A DNA stretch of 64,000 nt from Calycina herbarum (Eukaryota; Ascomycota; Leotiomycetes; Helotiales; Pezizellaceae): positions 620,001 to 684,000 of the forward strand of contig LLEY01000006.1 in NCBI GenBank assembly GCA_001414485.1, in the 5' to 3' direction. This document shows, piece by piece, positions 10,847 through 22,294 of the stretch. The translations under genes and the position numbers were made by a program. Position 1 is the stretch's first letter. The number at the start of each line of letters is the position of its first letter. The notes under the pieces were generated by a model. It was given only the letters and a program-made list of their open reading frames with translations, was not told where the DNA came from and made no database searches.

Positions 10847-13144
10847 ATGGAGGAAATCGCATATGGACTGGCATCCGCTCACCAATTATACGAACGAACA
10901 GGCGGTGGATCGAGTAATGGCACAAAAAACAGACCTCCGATATTCAAGGTCATTGGAATATCACTGGCGATAGCATCTGGGTGCTTCATCGGCGTATCCT
11001 TTGTGCTGAAGAAGGTTGGGTTATTAAAGGCCAACGACAAATATGAAGAAGTGGCAGGTGAAGGATATGGATATCTCAAAAATGCCTTTTGGTGGACGGG
11101 CATGACCCTAATGATAATTGGAGAGATTTGCAACTTTGTGGCATATGCGTTTACGGATGCGATTCTGGTTACGCCCATGGGAGCTCTATCAGTCGTCATT
11201 ACCGCCATTTTATCCGCCATATTTTTGAAGGAACGACTGAGTATGGTGGGAAAGGTTGGCTGTTTTCTATGCATTGTAGGATCAGTGGTTATTGTTATGA
11301 ACGCCCCCGAGTCCTCCTCCGCCGCTACGATTCAGGAAATGCAAGCTTTTGTTATTGCGCCCGGGTTTTTGAGTTATGCGGGTGTGGTGATACTTGGTTG
11401 TGCTTTCATTGCTTGGTGGGCAGGCCCAAGATATGGTAAAAAGACAATGATGGTATATATTTCAATCTGCAGTCTTATCGGAGGTCTCAGTGTTGTTGCT
11501 ACCCAAGGATTGGGAGCTGCTATCATTTCGCAGATTGGCGGAACGAAGCAGTACGATCAATGGTTTCTATACGTTCTCTTCGTTTTCGTAATTTGTACTT
11601 TATTAGTAGAGATCATTTACCTCAACGTAAGTCACATAACCCCTCCATTTTGACCTTCTCTAACATTTCCACAGAAAGCCCTTAACCTATTTAATGCCGC
11701 TTTGGTCACGCCTACCTATTACGTCTTTTTCACGAGTTCCACGATTATCACATCTGCCATTCTATTCCGAGGATTCAAGGGAACTCCAACTTCGATTATT
11801 ACCGTGGTGATGGGCTTCTTTACTATTTGCGCTGGAGTCGTCCTCCTTCAACTCTCCAAATCCGCAAAAGACGTTCCAGATACAGCTGTTTTTGCTGGTG
11901 ATCTCGACCAAGTTCGAACAATCGCTGAGCAGGAACAACCCGAGTCGGAGCCAAAGGCGGATGCTATTCGAGGAACCGCTGCTATCATTCGACGATTCTC
12001 TCAAGCCAGAACAAAGATGGAGGCCGAGGAGGCCAAGAGATTACACGACGAAAAGATGGCTCATGATCTTGACACCATTGGCGAAGATGGCCAGCCAGTG
12101 CAGTATGAATTCGATGGACTCCGAAGGCGTAGAACGACATTCGGAACTGCTCCAGGCAGTCTACGGTCCCGTGGCAATTCCACTCCGTTCCCAGCGTATA
12201 CTGAACAACATCCCCACCCACTTCCTCAGACACCTGTTCAGTTTACTCCTGTCCAACATCCTCCTCTAGGAATGTCACGATTCCCAGACCCAGAGTCCGA
12301 AGACGAAGAAAGACCAATTACCAGAGGATCATCTGTTTTTGGACGTCTCACATCTGTCATGACCCCAGGTCGTCGCCGTTCTCAACTCGGAAGCAATGTT
12401 TCCAACAATCCCCAGAGCCCAATGCATCCAGTTCCTTTAACCGAAATTGCCGTTCCCTCCGCATATAAAGGAGACGATAGTATAGGAACAGCCTATTACG
12501 GCCATAACACAGAATACAAAGGCGCTGGCGAGCGCCATATCACAATCGACGACACAGGACGAACGGGAAGTCGAGGAAGCAGCCTCCATCCTAACACCGC
12601 AGCTCCGACACCACCTCCCCATTCTGCGCGAAGACAATTCTCTTTCCAACATATGTTCCGAAGGGGACAATCCGATTCCCAACCCCATCACGGGGATGAA
12701 GCCACACCACCATCTCGCTCACCCATGATCCGCAAAGGCATGGGGCAGCGAAAAGCAAGTGTAGGTGCCGCAACAGTAAAAGGTGCCACGGAAGAAGAGA
12801 GACTGGGATTAGTTAAAGGCGATACCCGAACGGAAGCTCCTCGACCTAGCTACGTAGGCGAAGAAACGAGCGAGGAAGAGGAATGGCTTACTGGCAAAGA
12901 AGGGAAAGAGAGGAGAAGGGATTTAACACCTCCGAGGAGGGAACGCGAGGGGAGGGAGAAGGAGAAATTGGATGAGGCGGGACTGAGGGATAGCTCGGAG
13001 GATTATTATCAGAAGCAGAAGGCTAAGTGGGAGAAAGCGGGGGGTGATACCAAGGCGAAGGAGAGGAGTAGGAGTCCGCCTGATGGAGGGTATGCTGGTG
13101 GTGGGGGAGGTGGGGGTGGAGCGGCGAAGGGTGCTTTTATATGA
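10847..13144 (+). CDS. NIPA-type magnesium transporter with long disordered tail
   Basis: Two exons, 10847-11626 and 11675-13144, with a 48-bp intron (gtaagt...ccacag) joining LN to KALNLFN; 749 aa. About residues 25-330 form the multi-pass NIPA (DUF803) domain, with about nine hydrophobic segments including SGCFIGVSFVLKKVGLL, ICNFVAYAFTDAILVTPMGA and ALVTPTYYVFFTSSTI, all typical of the family. NIPA proteins carry Mg2+ across plasma or endosomal membranes. The remaining ~400 residues are a cytosolic, low-complexity, charged tail with many SP/TP and RRRS-like sites and a terminal Gly-rich run, suggesting phosphorylation control (inference). The start context is gcaatcATGg after a long pyrimidine-rich leader with upstream frames. 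Family assignment is secure; ion specificity is inferred. Confidence 0.9.
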
Positions 13145-14452
13145 GTAAGAGAGGGAGGTTGTTTTTGATGAGTCTTTTTTTGATGAATGATAATGATGCA
13201 CGAGCGTGTTGAGCGTTTGTTTTTTATGGGGTCGATGGGCTTGTTACATATGCATGGATTCAAGGGGAGACTGGTACATGATCGGTTTTTTTTGGAAAGA
13301 AATGAGGGAAAGAAATGAGGGAAAGGGTGTGTGGAGATTGGTACCCTGCTGGTATGGAATAATGAATACAGAGGCAGAAGGGAATTGGGGAAAAGCATAC
13401 GTAGAGAAGGGCATTTGTATAATAGAAGAATCGAAGAAGAGGAAATGGAGATTGTGCGTACCTATTTTACGGACTCGGTGAACTTGGGGCCTGAAGGCTT
13501 TGTGGATGAATGGGAGTTAAGTGCGTGTGAGAGAGAAGAGGGGGGGGTGTAGAGAAGAGGAGAGGAGAGAAGGAGGGGAGGAGGGAGGAGAGAAGAAGAC
13601 GGGATTATATACCGAAGTCTGGTGTCAGATTTTACAATCCAGTCATACCGTACGACCTCGATCCTCCCTGCTCTCCTGCACCTAGGGCTGTAGGAATTCT
13701 TGACTGACCACGAGTAAAGTGCGTGCTATTTTATCCTCTACATATCCAAGTAAGACTCGGAAATTCAATTCCATTATACTAAACGGCTGGAATAATCGGG
13801 TTCATGTCATGTTCATTCTCCTGAGGGTGTTGGAACAATTATGGGAGGGAAAGTCCCTTGAGGTGACTGCTCATGGTGGAGGTGACGGCAAAAAACCAGG
13901 TCAAAGGGTGTGTTCGTCCGCCCTGAAGTCTTGTGATGCCTTTCTCGAACCCGATTTGTGATTGGAGGTTGAGTCGGACTTATGAGGCTGAGAGGAAGGA
14001 TGGTGTTGAAAGGTGGGTGAGGGGTTGTTTGCTGGCGGGGATTGGTGGGGGTATATGTAGGTGAGATTCTGTGAGAGATTATCATCGTAAGCGCTTATCT
14101 TTCTTACCCCGCCATGCTTTTTATGATGGCCTGGAGTCAGAGAGGGATATATATGAATATGTGAATCGCATCGTTCTTTCGGGATCCTTGGATGATCTCA
14201 CGAACGCCTGCCTAGCCACGTACGTCATGTGAATAGCTACGAAGGACTCCGTCACTCCACCTACCTACTTACTGTGAAGAGGAGCAAAGCACGACGCGCG
14301 ACCTTGGAGAATCACAACTTTTGGTTTGCGGGATTTGGCACCGAAAGCTTGGGACTCGGGATTTGCACATCTGAAGTCACGATTTTCGACTATTAATCGG
14401 CATTTATCATTCATCCGGAATTTTCTCACTTCAAGAACAAAAGAACAAAAGA
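13145..14452. other. intergenic with purine-rich tract
   Basis: Contains the 3' flank of the NIPA gene, then a strongly purine-biased stretch (13531-13600), then the promoter side of the small gene at 14453. The frames on either strand are short and compositionally biased. I see no gene. Confidence 0.5.
13531..13600 (+). repeat. GA-rich polypurine tract
   Basis: About 70 nt of almost pure A/G on the plus strand, including G7 and several GGAGGGG/GGAGGG runs. Such tracts can be pyrimidine-rich promoter elements of a minus-strand transcript or simple-sequence expansions. No gene reading away from it on the minus strand was found. Confidence 0.5.
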
Positions 14453-14722
14453 ATGTCTCTCCTCCACACTACTCGTCTAAGCACACACCTCCTCCGTCTC
14501 GTGGGTTCGAATATCCATAATATCGCCGATGAACCGGGTGTGAAGTTGTTTTTTGATACGGTGTATTGGTATTATGGTGTTCACAAGGGCAGGAGGTTGT
14601 GGGATGTTGAGGGGAGGAAGTTGACTTCGGGGGTTTCGGGTGGTGATGGGGATGGAAATGGGGGCATGATGGGAAGGGGGAGGAGGAGGAGAGTTCCTTT
14701 TGTTGTGAGGAGGAGGTTGTGA
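14453..14722 (+). CDS. small conserved-looking protein, paralogue of the gene at 5098
   Basis: Single exon, 89 codons. It shares with the gene at 5098-5340 the start MSL-x-HT-x-R, the core LLRL-x-G-x-N-x-H-x2-A and the block P-x-V-x-LF-x2-T-x-Y-x-YYG, plus the terminal RRRVPFV. Relative to that copy it carries an extra Gly/Asp-rich insert of about 15 residues before the terminal Arg block. The ATG lies in an A-rich context (aacaaaagaATG). Both copies are short, basic and Arg-rich near the N-terminus. No known family comes to mind. Confidence rests on the paralogue comparison rather than on any domain. Confidence 0.55.
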   Translation: MSLLHTTRLSTHLLRLVGSNIHNIADEPGVKLFFDTVYWYYGVHKGRRLWDVEGRKLTSGVSGGDGDGNGGMMGRGRRRRVPFVVRRRL

Positions 14723-15821
14723 TTGAGCTCTTAGTCTGGGATATTTGTTTATGGGGTGTGGAAATGGCGTTCTGGGGTTGGAGGAGGTTGGCGAGGTTGG
14801 CGAGGTTGGATTGATTAGTTCGGGAGGTTGGGAGAATTCATACTCGCACCATCTCATCGTCTAACCTTTTATCGAGTTAACTGTTCTTCTTTGGGTACGC
14901 TGTTTTTCTTGTGGATAAGCTACCTGTAAGTTACTAAAACAACCTAGCCATATGCTCCTTACACACCGACTCACGTGAAATTCACCCCTCTTTTTCCCCT
15001 TCTTGGATGAGGTGTGTTTTTTTATATATATCAGAGACTACCCTGAGAGTGGTAGTATATCTATGGAGGTATTTCCAATTCTTCATTTGAGGGGTTTTTG
15101 ATTGTTGCATTTTTAGCGCAGTGGATGGAGAATGGTGAATGGGGAGATATTTGACCCAGTCGTTGTAAAGGCAAACCGGGTTCTCAAGGCTCTTCGGTGG
15201 TCTTCTCGTGAGGAGCATTCGCGAAGTATGATTTCATATTGTCATTCAAAGTACATTCGATTAAATGAGAAGTTTAGGAAAATTAAATCAGTTGTCTGAA
15301 AACATCGCGAACAATTGATTAGAACAGGGTTTAATTCTCTTAAAACGTTTCACACCATTGGTTCAATTCTCCAAATACTTTGGTACAATCTTATTTCGTG
15401 GCTTTTGTTTAGGTGTACCATGAAGGATGGTGTTGCTTCTTAGACCTAGCTTTCATTTTCATATTTTTTATTTGTGAATGAAGTGAGATTGTGTAGATAG
15501 GCACGACTAAATATCCTTAAATCGCCTCTCGTAAAAATTACAATTCTTCGTAGTCGTCTGATTACTCAACATTTCTAAAGCTTCCAACCTCGCTTTAGCC
15601 TTCTTAATTGTGCTCCTCGCAACAGGAAATATCTCATCGTTCTTCCTCCTCTCTAGCCCCTACTGTCGACAGAACTAGCATTGCTTTATTATTCTTCTTC
15701 CAGTAAATTGTGTTTAGGCAAGTATTGCTATTATCCTTAACTGTCTATCGACAGGTTCCTCGCTTCAAAGTGCACGTATTCCCGGAAAGTTTGTCTTGTT
15801 CGTCTTGATATATTCAATTCG
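14723..15821. other. intergenic, no gene seen
   Basis: Convergent gap between the small gene at 14453 and the Hsp70-like gene. It is mostly A/T-rich with short frames only, consistent with 3' flanks. Confidence 0.5.
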
Positions 15822-17547
15822 CTACTGAACCGTAACGCCATCTTGTATATTCAGAGGAAATTCGCTCAGTTGCTGCAAGTCCTCTTCGTAAAACTTCTCG
15901 GCGTTCTCTACGATATCATCAAATTCATGGGACTGGTATCGCGAACTCTTGACATCTAAAATCAATTTCTCACTCACTAAACCCCCGTGTCCACTCGCTT
16001 GGACTATCAAAGCTTCATCTGGATCGACTTCGAAGGAGATCTCAATTTCTGGGGCTCCCCCTATTTCGGCAAGTCCTGCAATCTCAAGAACGCCCAATAA
16101 TCTGTTCTTGGAAGCAACCTTACGTTGGCCCTCGAAGATTTTGAGAACAATTTTCTCTTGGCCCTTGATGACTGTAGACACAAAAACCTTTTTGAGCGTT
16201 GGGAAGATGCTGTTTCTGAGAATAAGTGGCATGAACTCCCCGGTACTCAGTTCAAACCCAAGGGCCAGTGGAAGGATCTCAATACTAGGGCAACCACCAG
16301 TGTCCTCTGCCCCTGATAGCACCATGCCCTGAACAGCTGCTCCTTTTACGATAGCTTGATCTTGATGGAAATCCGACGGAGAAAGTACCCTTGCGTCTGG
16401 AAAATACTGGTTGAGAACGTCTTGTACTTTGGGGATGTGCTCGTCTTCGCCAGTGATAATGATACCATCGACTTCTTTCTTGTCTAACTTTGCTTCATCT
16501 AGAAGTTGTTTAACAGATTTGAGAACTCTTTGTGATGGTTGGCTCGGCTCATTCAATGCATGTTGGTCGAGGGGAATGTCGAAGTCATTTCCCCCAAGGT
16601 TTCGATCGTGCACTGTCCCACAAATTTCGAAAACTCCGTTCTCTACAGATAAAAGAGCAAGCTCAGATTGCATGTTTTTGATGTCATACAAGAAGTAGAG
16701 GCACTCCTTTTCCGCCGCTCTATCACAAACCTCCATATCCACTCGAAAAGCGATGCCGATGGATGTTGGCTCGTTGACCAAACGAAGGGCTTCCAGGCCC
16801 GCAAGACGAGCCGCGTCTTTCGTCTCTTGTCTCATTTGGTCGTTGAAATATGGTGGGACAGTGATAACAGCAAACTTGATGGTTGTTTTGAGATATTTCT
16901 CCGCCATGTCTTTTAGCTTGGCTATGGTCAAGGCGGAAATTTCATGTGGCATCTTGCCCAATTTTTCACCGTTTATGTTTGTGAGGATAAGAGGCTGGCC
17001 ACCTTGGTCCACAATGGAATATGGTAACTCCTTGATTGCAAGTTGTACCTCGGGATCCGAAAAGTTTCGTCCCATCAAACGCCTACAATTCGACATCAGC
17101 ATGTCATTCCAAGAAACTTGGACATCTCAAACTCACCTCACATCGTAGATGGTGTTTCGGATATTTTGAGATGCTTGTTCCTTTGCATGAAAGCCTAGGA
17201 GAGGGGCCCCACGATCTTGGAACGCAACATACGATGGCACATCACTGCGACCGTGTTCGTCGGCAATAATCTCGAAAGTACCATTTCGAAAGACGCCCAC
17301 TTGAGAATAGCTCTCACCGAGATTTATGCCAATAACTAGACCAATATTAACCAGTGAGAAAAATTGATGCGATGAGGAAGTACGAACCATAAGGATTTCC
17401 ATAATCATCCTTGGGTTCATCTCTATGTTGAAAAAAGGTAGCTGTGTAAGGTTGCAAACAAATTGCAAGAAACAGAAAAGTCTCGAATCCAAGAAATGAG
17501 AGAAATGTGTTTCTTCTTAGTCCTTGCATTGTTGTATTAGATTGCAA
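15822..17547 (-). CDS. degenerate ER-targeted Hsp70/BiP-like protein lacking ATPase motifs
   Basis: Three exons: 17547-17388, 17335-17137 and 17082-15822 (introns 52 and 54 bp); 539 aa against about 660-680 for BiP. The N-terminus is a hydrophobic signal peptide, so ER entry is likely. Homology to BiP is clear in VPSYVAF, NTIYDVRRLMGR, VITVPPYFND, RLVNEPTS and LGGNDFD. Key nucleotide-binding motifs are lost: phosphate loop 1 reads GINLGESYS (BiP: GIDLGTTYS), DLGGGTFD is replaced by DIKNMQSE, and GGSTRIP by TGEDEHIP. About 80 residues of lobe IIB are missing after LGGNDFD. The substrate-binding beta domain is present, but the alpha lid is cut short and there is no HDEL-type retention signal. 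The splice sites and frame are intact, so I read it as a divergent pseudo-chaperone rather than an obvious pseudogene. Confidence 0.8.
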
Positions 17548-18783
17548 GTATAGTTTTTGAGCTGTGACGGATTGGGGTCTGGTGATCAGGACAACGAGTC
17601 ACAAGCATGACGCTTAGTCACCGTCAAGGCAACACTCCGCCCCGTTATCACGAACACTAGCAAAGTGGCAGTATCCATATTATATCGTACTATGAAACTT
17701 ATTACACTCAATCTTCTATTGGTAAAAGCATCCGAAAAGCTAACAAAAAAACCTAAGCCAGTATTACTGCGTGAAAAGCACGTACATCCTCCAGTCCACG
17801 ACCCCCATTTTAAGCGAAATAAGTGGCGCAAAGATTATGTGAGAACGAAATGTATAGGAGCAGAAATCTCGTTCGTAAATCATCAATCTCTCGATTTTGA
17901 TAGTTGAGTGTGGTCAACCTAGCCTTGCCGGGGTGGTGTCAAGACAAGTAGGTAAGGGTCTCAGCCCATTATTTTACGTATTATTATATCTCTGCGCTTC
18001 CGATAATTGGAGGTCTTATATGGTGCACCCAAGGCTAGGGGCTTTAGGGAATAATGCGTTCTATTTTCCAATTTTCTCATCCATCAGAGTATGCATAACA
18101 AACCAACACCCGAAAGGTCTTCGTCCGGCCATTGGATGCCCAATACCAATTTACAAAAATGATTGATTCCCTTAAAAAGTAGGAAGAGCAATATCCTGGA
18201 GATCTCTTTACCAAATTAAAAATTATTGGCGAATGCTTGGATCTCACCCAAGTCATGATCTGACTGTCTCGCATGCGAAAATCCGCCTAGTATTCCCAGT
18301 GCGAGTCGATTCGTTCGGTGACGGATATGATGTAAAAAGGATTGAAATTCAAAATCCAGCAAGCCACAGTGTCCCCTTTCGTTTAGAGTTACAGGTGCAT
18401 CGGTGTGCATTGGTCAATACTCCATTGGGGCGCAGTGCTTTTTGGTTACACGGTGGTAAGACTATCCGCGCCCACAATCGTCATGTCACCTTGAATACAA
18501 TGTCTCATAGAGCTGTGGCAGCAGAGCCCGGGCCGAAGGAGCTCAGGTTACGAATTGCTTTCTGCAGTGCATCGGACTAGCGTCACGAGGGTGATTCTGC
18601 GATTGGTTCACAGCCCGTTTTTGTCAATTACTGAAAGTTTGTTTAGGCTTATGGTAACACTAACCACCCAGTAAGGAAAATCAGCACAGAAACTCGGACA
18701 ATATTTAAAGAGCTACATCCTATATACTGTCTCAGTTCGCCTCAATTTTTAACAACCAATTTCGAGATTTTTCCTTTGTTAAA
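17548..18783. other. divergent intergenic region
   Basis: Shared upstream region of the minus-strand Hsp70-like gene and the plus-strand SGNH hydrolase gene. A 115-codon frame at 18233-18580 (+) has no recognisable features. I see no gene here; promoters of both neighbours should lie within it. Confidence 0.5.
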
Positions 18784-20668
18784 ATGAAGCCTCTTTTCAT
18801 CTCGCTGCTTACTTTTGGTGTGTGGATTTATCCCGCGGTAGCACTTGCAACACCTCATTCTCAAAATCGACCCCGAACCCGAGAAGCGGCAAGTCTCCCC
18901 ATCGAAGCGCGAGACTACACGACAAGTGGGGTGATCAAGAGCAAGAAACTTAGGATACTGCCTCTGGGTGGTACATTCCCCAACTTCGTTTCTTCCCACT
19001 ATATTTCTAATATCCTCTATAGATTCGATTACCTTTGGGGATAAGAGCTCTGATGGAAATGGGTATCGACAAGATCTAAAGACCATACTAGAGGGTACAA
19101 GCAATACTGTTGAGATAATCGGTTCTATACGGTCTGGGAATATGACGGATAATTTCAACGAAGGTCACAGTGGGGCAGTAATCGATCAAATTGCTTCATT
19201 TACAAGCGCATACCGACAGCGACCAAATGTCATTCTACTTCATGCGGGTACAAATGATATGAACAAAGATTTAAATACAGCTACAGCTCCCCAGCGTGTC
19301 GATTCTCTCGTCGAAAAACTGATCACCGCTTGTCCTGATGCTTTAATCGTCGTTGCGAAGATAGTTCCTTCCCGACTCAAAGACCCTGCAGCTCGGATCC
19401 CACAGTTCAACACAGCTGTTGCCGGATTAATGACAACTCGAATTCAGAAAGGTCAACATGTCGTAGTTGCAGACATTTTCTCCGCCGTCAGTGTAGGGGA
19501 TCTTGCTGACGGTATCCATCCCAATGATGGAGGATACAACAAAATGGCAGTCACCTGGGCCGATGCAATAACAGCAGCAGACACCCTGGGTTGGATTAAA
19601 GACCCAATTATTCCTTCCCCGGGTTGCAGCCATGACCCAGTATGGTCAACTCAAGGGCAAATTGCGACTGGGGCAGGTCTCGGAAGTAACATTTGGCTAA
19701 GCGAGTCCTGCGTTTTAAAGTAAGTATCTCATGAATATTTGTGCCATTCATCAAGACTAATTAATACTCAAAGTCAGCAATCCGGGCTCTGCGATTGCCA
19801 AAAGAAAGATGTAGCTTTGACACCAGCATTGCTAGCGTCCACCAACAAGTGCGATATCGAAATGGTCAAATCTCCCAGTACTACCGCTGTACGCTTTGCG
19901 GATTTGAACGGGGATTCCAAGGCAGATTATCTACATGTAGATAGTATAGGCGCAGTCAGAGCGTTTCTCAATGTCGGAGAAGGATCTAAAGTTTCCTGGC
20001 TTGACCAAGGCATAATTGCCACGGGAGTTGGAGCAACCCGTGGAACCGTACAGTTTGCAGACATAAATGGTGATGGCAGAGCGGATTATCTTTGGGTCCA
20101 TGATGATGGAAGTGTAGACTGCTGGCTCAACAGAGGTGGTCCTGACAATGGTCCAAACGCTGGAAAGATTTCTTGGCACGAAAAAGAAACGATTGCGACA
20201 GGAATCGGTAGAGATGGAGCCGGTGTGCGTTTCGCTGACTTGAATGGCGATGGACGTGCAGAGTATCTCTACGTCAACAACGACAGCTCTGTTGAGGCAT
20301 ATCTCAATTTAGGACCAGGTGGCGGAGGTGCTGATTCCGGTGTGGTTGGCTGGTCATCACAGGGAATTATTGCTTCGGGTGTTGGAGTGGGTAGAGAGAA
20401 TGTTGTCTTCGCGGACCTAAATGGTAATGGGAAAGCTGACTATCTCGCTGTTTCGAGGACTGATGGGAGTGTGCGGTTGTGGTTGAATGGAGGTTCGGCA
20501 GACAATGGAGCAAGGGTAGGATGGATACCACACGGGACTATAGCAACTGGAGTCGGAACAAATGGAAAAGGGGTACAGTTCGCAGATTTGACCGGGGATG
20601 GGAGCGCGGAATATCTTGACGTGGCGTACGATACTTCCGCGGTCAATTCCTGGTTGAATGGTTGCTAA
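18784..20668 (+). CDS. secreted SGNH/GDSL hydrolase fused to FG-GAP/VCBS repeats
   Basis: Three exons: 18784-18970, 19023-19719 and 19774-20668; 592 aa. Residues 1-22 are a signal peptide. Splicing across the first intron restores the block I nucleophile motif GDSITFG. Later come the LLHAGTNDM block and DGIHPNDGGY, which carries the catalytic Asp/His, so the SGNH esterase domain (about residues 55-285) has all its active-site motifs. The C-terminal ~300 residues hold about five repeats of FADLNGDGRADYL type, each with the Ca2+-binding D-x-N/T-G-D-G pattern of FG-GAP/VCBS propeller blades. Fungal relatives are extracellular esterases with CE3-like fold; the substrate (acetylated polysaccharide or other ester) cannot be read from sequence. 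The last acceptor (caaag) was chosen because it alone keeps the frame open. Confidence 0.88.
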
Positions 20669-21668
20669 AAAGCTTTGGCGAATCATCGAAAAGGTCTACC
20701 CAACACTCTCCTGCACCATTGTCTTTTTCAGTTAATTTCTGTTGGATAATTGTTAAGTATCGTTGCTATTTCTAACTGTTATAAAGCTTTTAAAATAACA
20801 TTTTGAGCATCTCAGTGTTCGACATATAATGGTTACTACATTAGTCGTTTAAACAGTAATGACTCAATACCTTACCATTCCATGAAATATCGTTCCGAAG
20901 AGCTAATCTCATCTTACACTGCACCTCTGGGATGTTTCGCTGTAGTTAGAATTTAATTTTGGTAACTCAAAATGGATTCAACGCTCTGAAGACGTCTTGA
21001 ACCTCGCTGGATGATGTATATCTCTGGGAGGAAAACGAATTTCTTAATTAAACAGTAGGGGGTAGTGGAGCGCTAATCCAAAGCGGGCCCACTCTATTCC
21101 AAGAAGAAATAACCTCCTCAGAATGATCTGGAATCTCAGGAACGTCGTCCATCAACCAATCATGCATTCTACCCGTTCAAGGCCATAACACTTCGACTGG
21201 TCCATCCTTTTTTCGATCGATATATCTGGCTCTAACCCCCGCCTCTGCCCAACTGCGATTTTACGTGACTGCCACAATTCTGAGGAGAAGCGAGCACGTG
21301 ATGAGCCTGCAGAGTCTCTCAACTTTCTAGGATAAAAATTCCCAATTTAATCTGGCATGGGGGCGCAGCTTGCCAATATAGGAAAGTGGCTCATGTTGAC
21401 ATAGAATCGCTGGTGAGACAAATCTAAGCCAATGAAGCTGCAGGATTCATCTTGGCGTCGAATCCTATTCCACTTGCCTACTCTGTACTTCGCCAATTGA
21501 TCGTAGATTTGGCAGCAGCATCGAAAACACCGACCAGCCTTCCGTTCTCCCAAACCCATATTGCTAGTAGCTTGATCCCTGGCCAACCTCACCAAAAAAT
21601 GAGTTCCAAAATATCAAAAGAACCACCATCGAGTAAAGACAAATTCCTCCTCCCTAGGCAAAAAATAA
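20669..21668. other. intergenic, no gene seen
   Basis: 3' flank of the SGNH hydrolase gene followed by mixed sequence. A short frame at 21452-21688 (+) has no supporting features and could be leader sequence of the next frame. Confidence 0.45.
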
Positions 21669-22022
21669 TTGTCTCAATCAAACCGTAAACTGATCTTTTT
21701 GACCGTAGAGGAGCCTCTCTCGAAATCGAAACCCACACAGGATGAGAAGGACTTCAAAGAAACGGTGATTTTTTTGATCCTATTCCCAGTGCAATTTTTG
21801 AGGGGATGCGAAGTCTATTACAACTATGTATCGTGGAGCACGTTGACACTTCACCAAAAGTTCGATTTAATATGGGGAATTACAATGACGATTTTGGTAC
21901 CACCCTTCGTAACACGGGCAATTCATCTTTACCTTTGTGTTCGGAGAAAGAAACATGAGAAAGCAGATCGTTTTCTGAAACGGAATGAAATTGAATCAAC
22001 GGGGAAAGAAGATCATGTCTAG
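21669..22022 (+). CDS. hypothetical two-pass membrane protein
   Basis: Open frame of 117 codons. Two hydrophobic stretches are visible, VIFLILFPVQFL near residue 33 and IWGITMTILVPPFV near residue 69, followed by a basic, Lys-rich tail (VRRKKHEKADRFLKR). The layout would suit a small membrane protein with a cytosolic tail. It is convergent with the DUF6594 gene, leaving about 270 bp between stops. I recognise no family. It may be an exon of a larger gene or a chance frame. Confidence 0.35.
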   Translation: MSQSNRKLIFLTVEEPLSKSKPTQDEKDFKETVIFLILFPVQFLRGCEVYYNYVSWSTLTLHQKFDLIWGITMTILVPPFVTRAIHLYLCVRRKKHEKADRFLKRNEIESTGKEDHV

Positions 22023-22294
22023 CAATCTGAAATACGGAGGTTCTCAACAAATATGTGGTGGAAAGAGGACGAATTTTGGTTCTGCTCGATACCGCCGGAA
22101 GATTGTCACAACTCATTTGGAGCCATACAACGTATATGTAATAATTTGCTTCTATCATGGAGAATTGGATGAATACTTGGAGGTATTATGTGTAATGATT
22201 TCTGAAAATCTCTTGCAACATGCATTACATGCAATACAGGATAAGTGCAATTTCTTCGCTTCTCCAAAGGGAATTATTGCATTTTGTAAGCTCT

